Assembly: GCA_029864165.1 (NCBI GenBank)
Contig: JAOTTZ010000069.1
Location: forward strand, 1 to 7,696
Length of the DNA: 7,696 bases
Direction of reading: 5' to 3'
From: Burkholderiaceae bacterium
GTDB taxonomy: Bacteria; Pseudomonadota; Gammaproteobacteria; Burkholderiales; Burkholderiaceae_C
In this document: positions 1-6,535 of the stretch, piece after piece
Numbering within the stretch: position 1 is the stretch's first letter
How the letters are laid out: every line of letters starts with the position of its first letter
Made by a program: the position numbers and the translations under genes
The notes under the pieces: model-generated
Databases searched by the model: none
Told to the model about the DNA's origin: nothing
Seen by the model: only the letters and a program-made list of their open reading frames with translations

Positions 1-1718
1 TACGCCAGCTCGCCCTTGGCCAGCAGATTGGCCGAGACGAACATGTGGTCCAGCGCCTCGAGATTGCCTTCAAAGTTGTAGGTGTAGCGCTCGCCCTCTG
101 GCAGCAGGCTGGTCAGGTTGGTGAGGTTGGCGTCGGTGAGCGGCTGCAGCGTGCTGGCGAATTGGAGGTCGTTCAGGTCGCCGGTGACGATGATATTGGC
201 GTGCGGGTTGATCGCCAGCAGCCCCGCCACGAAGCTGCCCACTGCCTGCGCCTGCGCCAGCCGCAGCGCGTCGGACGAGCGTGCCGGCTCCTGGTTCGGA
301 CCGTAAAGCGGTTCGTCACCGGCCTTGCTGTTGAAGTGATTTGCCACCACGATGATCTGCTGCCCGTCCACCAAGAACTCGCTTACCAAGGGCTTGCGGT
401 TGTTGTCGAAGGCTGTATTCGTGGGGTCGATGCGCCCGGCGCCCAGGTTGAACTGGATCTGCCCGCCCGGCCCGGCGACGGCCGTCGTCGCATCGAGCGC
501 TCCGCCCACGACGCCGGCAAAACTGACACGCGAAGTGTCGTACAAGAAGGCCTGGCGGATGTTGGCGCCGGGCAAGCCGCCGTCGGCACCATCCACCGGA
601 TTGACCGCCACAAACTGATAGTTGCGCCCCGTCTGCAAATTCAACTCCGTGGTCAGACGGCCCAGAGTCAAGTCGGCCGAGACCACGCCATTGTCAGTGG
701 CGCCGTTGTCGTCCTGGATCTCCTGCAGCGCGATCAGGCTTGGCGCGCCGAGGGTATCCTTGATTTGCCCCGCAACGGCCGCCATGCGTGCGGCCGAAGC
801 GTCGCCGCCCAGATTTCGCACGTTGTAGCTGGCCATGCCGAAGCGGCCGGGATCGATGCTGGCGCTCTCTCGCGCCAGACTGTCGGAGACCACGGTGGCG
901 CTCTGCGTGAGGTAGAGCTTGTAATTCGAGAAGCTGTAGTCGAGAACGCCCACCACACCGGCGAGCTGCGCGCCGCTGTTCACCAGGGGCGTAGCCACCA
1001 GCCTGTCGTCTAGGTAGAGACGTTGGCCATTGAACTGCCCCGGGCCTATCACCACCCCGCCTCGCGGCGCGGTGATGGTGCCCGGCGTACCGATCTGCGC
1101 GCTCGCCACCACCGAAACCTCGCCGAATCTGTTGCGCGGCGCTACCGCCACCGCCGCCGGCAGGCTCACGCGCATGCCTTCCAGAGATTCGAAGAAATCC
1201 ATGCTGTACTGTTGCGGCTGCAGCTGGTAGCCAAGCGCAGTTTCAACATTGCCGACGTTCGGCGCGATGGCTGTCGGCGGCAAGAAGCCCGTACCGATGA
1301 CGGCCGCAGCGGGCAGCGCGTTTCCCGAAGTCGTAAGCGCCCAATTGCCGGAAGCGCCGCTGGTCGCGTTGATCTCGGTGGTGGACAGGTTGCCGGCGGC
1401 GGTGCGGAATTCCTGCACCCGGCCGTTCACGCGCACGGCGTCGCCAACCGTCGGCTTGCTGGCACTGCCGACGAAGACATATATACCGTCCGAGGTCAGG
1501 GCGTTGCCGTCACCAGCGTCCTGCATCCAAAAGCCGATGTTGTCCAAGGCAGTCACGATGCCAGCGATGTTGCTGACCGAGCTGTTGACAAAAGGTGAAG
1601 TGTGCGAACTGCCTTGCAGGTCGCCGATGCTTTGCGCCTGCGCGGTCACTGCGGCCCCGGCCAACGCGGCGCCGACGAGGAAAACAACTGGGGCAGTAGC
1701 TGGGCGTCGGATTGTCAT
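1..1718 (-). CDS. Secreted ExeM/NucH-type extracellular nuclease (3' end outside window)
   Basis: The frame is open for 572 codons from the ATG at 1718 and leaves the window at position 1, so the C-terminus is missing. An AAAGGAG ribosome site at 1725-1731 lies six bases before the ATG and fixes the start. Residues 1-28 form a signal peptide ending in AQA, so export is expected. Residues about 31-105 (IGDLQG, GFWMQD, SDGIYVF, VGDAVRVNG) match the OB-fold-like N-terminal region of ExeM/NucH nucleases. The endonuclease/exonuclease/phosphatase fold starts near residue 295 with SYNVRNL (N299). It keeps the expected catalytic or metal residues: E333 in LQEIQD, H461 and N463 in NHFNSK, D514 and N516 in GDLND, and D557-H558 in LDHMF. 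From family knowledge it should cut extracellular DNA with divalent metal; nutrient scavenging or biofilm DNA turnover is inferred. A phosphodiesterase or phosphatase with other substrates is the main alternative. Confidence 0.9.
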   Translation of the reverse strand, partial: MTIRRPATAPVVFLVGAALAGAAVTAQAQSIGDLQGSSHTSPFVNSSVSNIAGIVTALDNIGFWMQDAGDGNALTSDGIYVFVGSASKPTVGDAVRVNGRVQEFRTAAGNLSTTEINATSGASGNWALTTSGNALPAAAVIGTGFLPPTAIAPNVGNVETALGYQLQPQQYSMDFFESLEGMRVSLPAAVAVAPRNRFGEVSVVASAQIGTPGTITAPRGGVVIGPGQFNGQRLYLDDRLVATPLVNSGAQLAGVVGVLDYSFSNYKLYLTQSATVVSDSLARESASIDPGRFGMASYNVRNLGGDASAARMAAVAGQIKDTLGAPSLIALQEIQDDNGATDNGVVSADLTLGRLTTELNLQTGRNYQFVAVNPVDGADGGLPGANIRQAFLYDTSRVSFAGVVGGALDATTAVAGPGGQIQFNLGAGRIDPTNTAFDNNRKPLVSEFLVDGQQIIVVANHFNSKAGDEPLYGPNQEPARSSDALRLAQAQAVGSFVAGLLAINPHANIIVTGDLNDLQFASTLQPLTDANLTNLTSLLPEGERYTYNFEGNLEALDHMFVSANLLAKGELA

Positions 1719-1853
1719 GGCGCACTCCTTTGGTGGTGCAACTGGTCTCGACTGTGAACGGCTCCCGCTGCCCACAGCAACAGCACCAGCGACTCACGCC
1801 AATGCTTTAGTCCCCAGTCCGTATGCCACCGCAACGGGAGCAAGTTACCCCAA

Positions 1854-1882
1854 ACGCTACAGCGGTGGGGAATCGCCGTCAA
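1854..1882 (-). promoter_or_regulatory. Candidate sigma-70 promoter for the nuclease
   Basis: On the minus strand TTGACG (1882-1877) is a five-of-six match to the -35 consensus. A 17-base spacer separates it from TAGCGT (1859-1854), a weak three-of-six -10. Transcription would begin near 1847 and leave a leader of about 130 bases before the nuclease ATG. The palindrome at 1881-1900 touches the -35, which suggests an operator. The call is a motif match only. Confidence 0.35.
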
Positions 1883-1900
1883 CCCCTTGGTCGAGGGGTT
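1881..1900. repeat. Perfect 7-bp palindrome upstream of the nuclease
   Basis: AACCCCT (1881-1887) and AGGGGTT (1894-1900) are exact inverted copies around a six-base centre, TGGTCG. The site overlaps the outer end of the candidate nuclease -35. This geometry fits a dimeric regulator's operator, but a short RNA or DNA hairpin is equally possible. Confidence 0.5.
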
Positions 1901-2125
1901 CGGATGACGTGCACCAACCGCCGAGAAGATCGCATCCGGCCTGACGGCCCCGGCGGCACTGCGTTCGCCGCATCGGGCAAAGCCGACAACGCTAAGCGTC
2001 ACAAAACATGCCTTGCGTATCAGCGTTCTCTTTGGTTCACGCCTCAAGTTGTGCAACAACCACTGCCAACCGGCGATGTATGCCGAGTGTCCTACTTAAG
2101 GTGTTGATGCTAAATGAATTAATCT

Positions 2126-2199
2126 TGGAGGCGCGGGCCGGAGTCGAACCGGCCTAGACGGATTTGCAATCCGCTGCATAACCGCTTTGCTACCGCGCC
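2126..2199 (-). tRNA. tRNA-Cys (anticodon GCA)
   Basis: The minus strand folds into a complete 74-base cloverleaf including an encoded CCA. The acceptor stem GGCGCGG pairs with CCGCGCC. The anticodon arm is GCGGA-TTGCAAA-TCCGT, giving anticodon GCA, which reads UGC/UGU cysteine codons. The T arm is GCCGG-TTCGACT-CCGGC. It lies 57 bases downstream of tRNA-Gly on the same strand and is probably co-transcribed with it. Confidence 0.97.
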
Positions 2200-2220
2200 T
2201 TGGTCATCATTTCATTCTGA

Positions 2221-2250
2221 CCAAAAAGGGAAGCACTGGCTTCCCTTTGG
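2221..2250 (-). terminator. Terminator-like hairpin between tRNA-Gly and tRNA-Cys
   Basis: Read on the minus strand, AAAGGGAAGC (2248-2239) pairs exactly with GCTTCCCTTT (2234-2225) around a CAGT loop. The 3' arm ends in five Ts (2227-2223), and flanking CC/GG could extend the stem past a two-base bulge. This resembles an intrinsic terminator or attenuator inside the tRNA transcript. The U-tract is short and mostly within the stem, so it may instead be a processing or stabilising structure in the spacer. Confidence 0.55.
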
Positions 2251-2256
2251 GGTATT

Positions 2257-2332
2257 TGGAGCGGGAGAAGAGTCTCGAACTCTCGACCTCAACCTTGGCA
2301 AGGTTGCGCTCTACCAACTGAGCTACTCCCGC
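2257..2332 (-). tRNA. tRNA-Gly (anticodon GCC)
   Basis: The minus strand gives a standard 76-base tRNA with encoded CCA. The acceptor stem GCGGGAG pairs with CTCCCGC, the D arm contains AGCTCAGTTGGTAGAGC, and the anticodon arm is CAACC-TTGCCAA-GGTTG, with anticodon GCC. The T loop is TTCGAGA. It reads GGC/GGU glycine codons and is the first tRNA of the Gly-Cys pair. Confidence 0.98.
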
Positions 2333-2398
2333 ACTGCACTTCGACCAACACAGCGGCCTACTTCGACACGCACGCTTGGGCGCATGAAAAGTGACCGA

Positions 2399-2404
2399 AG
2401 TATA
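2399..2404 (-). promoter_or_regulatory. Candidate -10 element for the tRNA Gly-Cys transcript
   Basis: TATACT on the minus strand is a five-of-six match to the -10 consensus and lies 67 bases before the mature tRNA-Gly 5' end. No good -35 is seen at 16-18 bases (ATGCGC at 17), so the assignment is tentative. The 196-base gap between hemB and tRNA-Gly shows no U-tract terminator, so read-through from hemB is possible. Two copies of ACTTCGAC (2338-2345 and 2360-2367) lie in the leader and have no evident role. Confidence 0.4.
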
Positions 2405-2528
2405 AACCGTGAAGCCGAGACGCGCATGCCCGACCGGCGCCTGTCCGTGAACGGGTAACGAACATGGCCAATCCGCCATCAGGTGACTTACGTGCCGCGC
2501 GAGCACGCTGCCGCTGCGGCGAGGAGAC

Positions 2529-3584
<1,056 letters not shown>

Positions 3585-3660
3585 TCAGCACCGTGGGCTA
3601 GCTGCAACACATGGCGTTACGCACACAACCACCCTGCGTAGCAGCACAACGCGCTCTGAA

Positions 3661-3685
3661 CGGCAACGGCAACGCCAACGGGCAA
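3661..3685. repeat. Short degenerate hexamer repeat upstream of hemB
   Basis: CGGCAA occurs twice in tandem (3661-3672), followed by CGCCAA (3673-3678) and CGGGCAA (3679-3685). The array is only four imperfect units. It lies in the hemB/hemJ divergent region, about 130 bases upstream of the hemB ATG. No other gene-like content was seen between 3534 and 3714, and I found no convincing hemB promoter by eye. Confidence 0.4.
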
Positions 3686-3714
3686 CCCGCGGGGCGTTGT
3701 TACCGGGTTACGTT

Positions 3715-3743
3715 CTGTCACACCGGCGCGAATATCTGATAAA
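3715..3743 (+). promoter_or_regulatory. Candidate promoter for the structured RNA / hemJ leader
   Basis: CTGTCA (3715-3720) and GATAAA (3738-3743) each match four of six consensus bases for -35 and -10, with the ideal 17-base spacer. The expected start is near 3750. The resulting RNA would run about 119 bases to the terminator at 3868 and, on read-through, into hemJ. This is motif matching only. Confidence 0.4.
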
Positions 3744-3749
3744 GTTGCT

Positions 3750-3868
3750 ACTGAATGATAACCGCGAGGTGGTCGTTCCCTGCTTTCCTCCCTGAGCAGG
3801 AGCCTTGCCGCATTTAATTGCGGAGGGGCTTTGTGGGCCCTGACTTTGCGTCGGGGCCTTTCTTTTTT
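3750..3868 (+). ncRNA. Putative small RNA or hemJ leader RNA with three stem-loops
   Basis: Three hairpins follow one another. The first is CCTGCT/AGCAGG (3779-3784 with 3795-3800). The second is GCCTT-G-CCGCA paired with TGCGG-A-GGGGC around loop TTTAAT (3802-3828 region). The third is the intrinsic terminator at 3836-3858 with its T-tract. No open frame with a convincing start fits the segment. Either this is an independent small RNA of about 120 bases, or a 5' leader in which termination controls hemJ, whose ATG begins 22 bases after the T-tract. I recall an Rfam family named anti-hemB in Burkholderia, but I cannot tell whether this RNA belongs to it. I do not recognise a known riboswitch core. 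The 5' end is inferred from the candidate promoter. Confidence 0.5.
3836..3868 (+). terminator. Strong intrinsic terminator upstream of hemJ
   Basis: GGCCCTGAC (3836-3844) pairs with GTCGGGGCC (3850-3858) through nine positions, one of them T-G, around loop TTTGC. TTTCTTTTTT (3859-3868) follows directly. The orientation is plus-strand only. No protein gene ends here on this strand, so it must end a non-coding transcript or control entry into hemJ. Confidence 0.88.
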
Positions 3869-3889
3869 CGGCGTAGAGAATAATGTCTC

Positions 3890-4318
3890 ATGCTATGGAT
3901 CAAAGCCCTGCACATTGTTTTCGTTGCCAGTTGGTTTGCCTGCCTGTTCTACCTGCCGCGCCTGTTCATTAATCTCGCCCAGGTCAATGCCGACAGCCAT
4001 GACGAGCGTGAGCGGCTGCTGATCATGGCGCGCAAGCTCTACCGATTTGGTTGGGTCTTGTCGCTGCCAGCGCTGTTGCTGGGCTTGTGGTTGTGGCTGG
4101 GTTTTGGTATCGGGCTCGGCATAGGTAACTATTGGTTTCATGCCAAGCTGGTCTTGGTCGTGGCTGTTGTGGGCTACCACCTGGCCTGCGGGCGCTTGTT
4201 GCATGCCTTCGAGCGCTTCAGGAACCACCGCAGCGAGCGCTGGCTGCGTGTCTTCAACGAGTCGGCGGTGCTGCTGTTTACGGCCATCGTGATATTGGTG
4301 GTCGTCAAGCCGTTTTGA
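3890..4318 (+). CDS. hemJ: HemJ-type protoporphyrinogen IX oxidase, inner membrane
   Basis: The 142-residue product has the length and N-terminal sequence (MLWIKALHIVFVASWF) of HemJ/UPF0093 proteins, often labelled CopD-family. HemJ oxidises protoporphyrinogen IX to protoporphyrin IX, the penultimate step of heme b synthesis, where HemG or HemY is absent. Four hydrophobic segments are visible at about residues 5-27, 52-78, 84-103 and 122-139. Conserved-looking polar residues include H8, R24, H84 and K86 in WFHAK, and H97; HemJ is reported to bind heme b through a conserved histidine, and I do not assign which one. The ATG has only a weak upstream purine stretch (TAGAGA, 3874-3879). The terminator at 3836-3868 directly upstream suggests attenuation or transcription from inside the leader. 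The stop overlaps the next gene's start by one base (TGATG). Confidence 0.9.
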   Translation: MLWIKALHIVFVASWFACLFYLPRLFINLAQVNADSHDERERLLIMARKLYRFGWVLSLPALLLGLWLWLGFGIGLGIGNYWFHAKLVLVVAVVGYHLACGRLLHAFERFRNHRSERWLRVFNESAVLLFTAIVILVVVKPF

Positions 4319-5442
4319 TGCGCCGGCATCGCAGCTTGGCCCTCCCGCTGACAGCGGTTTACGCCGCGCTGGTGGCTTATGCAAGCCTGTATCCGCTGAC
4401 CGGGTGGCACCACCCGCAGGGGGTGTTCTCGTTGGCGTTTTTCAGTCTGCCTTGGCCGCGCTGGTGGACTGGCTTCGACGTGGTGGCCAACCTATTGGGT
4501 TATGCACCCTTGGGCGCGCTGATGTTTGCTGCGGTGGTGCGCTCAGGCCGAAGCGCAGCAAAGGCCATGGTCTGGGCATTGGTGTTACCGGCCATGTTGT
4601 CGCTGACGCTGGAATTGCTGCAAAACTACTTGCCGCAGCGGGTGCCTTCGGCGATGGACTGGTTGGCCAACGTCGGCGGCGGCGCGCTCGGCGCCCTGTT
4701 GGCGGCCCTTGCACACTGGGAGGGCGCCACGCTGCGTTGGCAGGCGGCACGCGACCGCTGGTTTGTCGCTCGCAGCGCCACCGCGCTGACATTGCTTTTG
4801 CTGTGGCCCGTGGGGTTGCTTTTTCCGACGCCGGTGGCGCTGGGAGTGGGGCAGGTGCTGCCGAAGTTGCAGTCCGCGCTCGTAGCGCTGGGCGGTTGGG
4901 CCCAGAGCGTACCTTGGGCGGCGGATTGGGCGCAGACGCTCGCACATGTTCAGACGGCGACAACGCAGCGTTCGCCGCTTTCCGAAGGGTCGATCATCAC
5001 GCTAGGGCTGCTGGCGCCGTGTATGTTGGCCTATACCGTCACGCGGCGGGGCTGGCGCCGTGCGGTGTTGGCGTTCGCCGTAGCGGTTCTCGGATTTGCA
5101 GTAACCACCTTGTCGACGGCGCTGAACTTCGGCCCGCAGCATGCGTTGGGCTGGCTGACCCCCGCCGTACTACCAGCGTTTGCGGTGGCGACCGGGCTGG
5201 CCACGCTGCTGGCTGGTGTTTCGCACCGAACAGCCGCTGCCCTGGGCCTGGTTGTTGCGACCGCTTTGGTAGCGCTGGTAGCGCAGGCTCCCACCGACCC
5301 TTACTTTGCTGAAAGCTTGCAGGCCTGGGAGCAGGGGCGTTTCATTCACTTTCATGGGCTGGCGCAATGGGTGGGGTGGTTGTGGCCCTATGTCTTGTTG
5401 GCTTACCTGCTGGAGCAAATCAGTGCACAGCGCGACGAATAG
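4318..5442 (+). CDS. VanZ-family multi-spanning membrane protein
   Basis: The ATG at 4318 shares its A with the hemJ stop, a typical coupled start; an in-frame ATG at 4132 would lie deep inside hemJ and adds non-membrane sequence, so I rejected it. The protein has 374 residues. Residues about 10-135 form a VanZ-like domain with the family's polar motifs: D54 and N58 in FDVVANLLGYAPLG, and E99, Q102, P106, R108, D114 and N118 in LELLQNYLPQR and DWLANVGGG. The prototype VanZ confers low-level teicoplanin resistance by an unclear mechanism; most homologues have no known function. The C-terminal two thirds add several more hydrophobic segments (about 152-172, 225-265, 282-325 and 350-366) around a polar, probably periplasmic loop near 205-225. 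That extension exceeds the short VanZ core. The link to heme synthesis is positional only. Confidence 0.85.
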   Translation: MRRHRSLALPLTAVYAALVAYASLYPLTGWHHPQGVFSLAFFSLPWPRWWTGFDVVANLLGYAPLGALMFAAVVRSGRSAAKAMVWALVLPAMLSLTLELLQNYLPQRVPSAMDWLANVGGGALGALLAALAHWEGATLRWQAARDRWFVARSATALTLLLLWPVGLLFPTPVALGVGQVLPKLQSALVALGGWAQSVPWAADWAQTLAHVQTATTQRSPLSEGSIITLGLLAPCMLAYTVTRRGWRRAVLAFAVAVLGFAVTTLSTALNFGPQHALGWLTPAVLPAFAVATGLATLLAGVSHRTAAALGLVVATALVALVAQAPTDPYFAESLQAWEQGRFIHFHGLAQWVGWLWPYVLLAYLLEQISAQRDE

Positions 5443-5473
5443 CCACTACCGCTGGGCGAACAACGCTCGTCTT

Positions 5474-5479
5474 TAGAAT
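5474..5479 (+). promoter_or_regulatory. Possible -10 element placing a start at the ferredoxin GTG
   Basis: TAGAAT matches five of six -10 bases and ends six bases before the GTG at 5486. Transcription from it would give a leaderless or nearly leaderless mRNA. The hexamer 17 bases upstream (GCTGGG) is not a -35, so this may be chance. Confidence 0.25.
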
Positions 5480-5485
5480 GTAGCG

Positions 5486-5815
5486 GTGAGCTATTACGAG
5501 CGGCACATCTTTTTCTGTCTGAACGTGCGCGACAACGGGGAAAACGCCTGCACGCAACACAACGCACAAGCCGGGTACGAGCACTGCAAAGCGCGCGTCA
5601 AGGCGCTGAAACTTGCGGGCCCGGGTGGTGTGCGGGTCAATAAAGCAGGTTGCCTAGACCGTTGCGCTGGCGGACCTGTGGCTGTGGTCTATCCCGAGGC
5701 GGTTTGGTACACCTACGTCGATGAGCACGACATTGACGAGATCGTCGAATCACATCTCCAGCGCGGCCAGGTGGTCAAGCGCTTGCTGTTGCCTGCGACG
5801 GTGGGCCGTGGATGA
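5486..5815 (+). CDS. Thioredoxin-fold [2Fe-2S] ferredoxin
   Basis: The 109-residue protein matches the thioredoxin-like ferredoxin family: RHIFFCLN at the N-terminus, then GGVRVNKAGCLDRCAGGP and a VWYTYVDEHDIDEIVESH tail. Five cysteines are present (C11, C22, C34, C56, C60). By family pattern C11, C22, C56 and C60 would hold the [2Fe-2S] cluster, and C34 is extra. It is expected to be a cytosolic electron carrier with an unknown partner. Translation starts at GTG 5486; the only nearby ATG (5478) is followed at once by TAG. No ribosome site is evident. The stop overlaps the hydrolase start as ATGA, implying translational coupling. The upstream VanZ gene ends 43 bases before, so all plus-strand genes from hemJ on may share a transcript. 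Confidence 0.88.
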   Translation: MSYYERHIFFCLNVRDNGENACTQHNAQAGYEHCKARVKALKLAGPGGVRVNKAGCLDRCAGGPVAVVYPEAVWYTYVDEHDIDEIVESHLQRGQVVKRLLLPATVGRG

Positions 5816-6423
5816 ATGCGAGTACGCTAAGACGCAGCGTGGCGGGGCCCGCGGGAATGCTGGAATGCGCTATCGATGAACCACCGGGTGCGCCGCGCGG
5901 CGTGACCGTCATTTGCCACCCGCACCCCCAACACGGCGGAACGATGGACAACAAAGTCGTGCAAACGTTGGCGCGAACATTCGTTCAGCTCGGTTACCGC
6001 AGTGTGCGCTTCAACTTTCGCGGTGTCGGAGCTTCCCAGGGCGTGTGGGACGAAGGCCGGGGCGAAATCGACGATGCGTTGGCAGTGATAACCGCGCAGC
6101 GAGATGCCGTTTTACCGCTGGTGTTGGCGGGGTTTTCTTTTGGTGGCTACGTCGCTGCGCAAGCGGCAGCGAGCTTGCCAGAAGAGATAAAGGCCGAGCG
6201 CTTGGTGATGGTTGGCCCGTCCACCCAGAAGCAGCGGGTGCCGGCCGTAGCTGCGGATACGCTGGTCATACATGGTGAAAGCGATGAGGTGGTTCCGCTG
6301 TTGGCGACGCTGGATTGGGCGCGACCGCAATCGTTGCCTGTCGTCGTGGTCCCTGGCGTGGGGCATTTCTTTCACGGGCAGCTGACCCTGCTCAAAGAAA
6401 TCGTGCTGCGCGCATGGCACTGA
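5812..6423 (+). CDS. Small alpha/beta-hydrolase of unknown substrate
   Basis: The 203-residue protein has no signal peptide. It shows CHPHPQHGGTMDNKVV (residues 35-50), RFNFRGVGASQG (66-77) and the nucleophile elbow GFSFGG with S109. HGESDEVVP supplies the likely acid D158 and GVGHFF the base H185, so the catalytic triad looks complete. The short form without a large cap, and the HPHPxxGG and FNFRG motifs, fit the serine-hydrolase group annotated as alpha/beta hydrolase or dienelactone-hydrolase-like. An esterase or thioesterase activity is plausible but the substrate is unknown. Its ATG overlaps the ferredoxin stop by four bases, so the two are made together and a shared role is inferred. 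The 23-bp inverted repeat begins 13 bases after its stop and may fold at the mRNA's 3' end. Confidence 0.86.
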   Translation: MNASTLRRSVAGPAGMLECAIDEPPGAPRGVTVICHPHPQHGGTMDNKVVQTLARTFVQLGYRSVRFNFRGVGASQGVWDEGRGEIDDALAVITAQRDAVLPLVLAGFSFGGYVAAQAAASLPEEIKAERLVMVGPSTQKQRVPAVAADTLVIHGESDEVVPLLATLDWARPQSLPVVVVPGVGHFFHGQLTLLKEIVLRAWH

Positions 6424-6435
6424 CGGTGGTGTTTA

Positions 6436-6488
6436 AGAACCTATCCGTGAATAAGACGGCAGAATCGTCTTATTCACGGATAGGTTCT
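6436..6488. repeat. Perfect 23-bp inverted repeat with 7-base loop
   Basis: The left arm (6436-6458) starts AGAACCTATCC and ends AAGACG; the right arm (6466-6488) is its exact reverse complement. The centre is GCAGAAT, whose end bases G and T could add one wobble pair. It fills the gap between the hydrolase stop and the carboxypeptidase start. No T-tract follows on the plus strand, so it is not a standard intrinsic terminator, although so stable a stem could stop or protect transcripts. It could be a miniature mobile or interspersed repeat. No clear target duplication is visible: flanks are GTTTA and AAGTC. Confidence 0.9.
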
Positions 6489-6535
6489 AAGTCCCTGATG
6501 TCGTCTATCAACAAGTCAAACTCTGGATGAATTTC

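Larger units (their letters stand above)
1719..2125. other. Intergenic region between nuclease and tRNA-Cys
   Basis: These 407 bases contain no credible gene: short open frames on both strands have no family-like sequence and low-complexity arginine- or alanine-rich products. The region holds the nuclease ribosome site (1725-1731), a candidate nuclease promoter and a palindrome (listed separately). I found no clear U-tract terminator for the tRNA transcript downstream of tRNA-Cys. No copy of the tRNA-Cys 3' end is visible here, so there is no sign of an integrated element. Confidence 0.6.

Noticed and set aside
45..1944. Long plus-strand open frames (322, 191 and 231 codons) across the nuclease region
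   Set aside because: They lie antisense to an intact minus-strand frame with signal peptide, ribosome site and catalytic motifs; their products show no recognisable domains and reflect GC-rich codon use.
1719..2199. tRNA-Cys as an integration site for a mobile element
   Set aside because: No duplicate of the tRNA 3' end, no integrase and no composition change beside it were seen in the window.
3731..3763. Fur-like box around the GATAA motifs upstream of the RNA element
   Set aside because: Two GATAA strings are present but no inverted or hexamer-repeat arrangement approaching the 19-base Fur site; too weak to list.
3750..3868. 6S RNA, SRP RNA or a known riboswitch
   Set aside because: The segment lacks the conserved GGAAGGAAGCAG-type SRP loop, the long open-bubble form of 6S RNA, and any riboswitch core I recognise.
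4132..4317. Upstream ATG extending the VanZ-family protein by 62 residues
   Set aside because: The extension lies entirely inside hemJ in another frame and is arginine/leucine-rich without family similarity; the ATG overlapping the hemJ stop is the better start.
4404..5312. 302-codon plus-strand frame overlapping the VanZ gene
   Set aside because: It is a glycine/arginine/alanine-rich shadow in another frame; the VanZ motifs and membrane segments identify the true frame.
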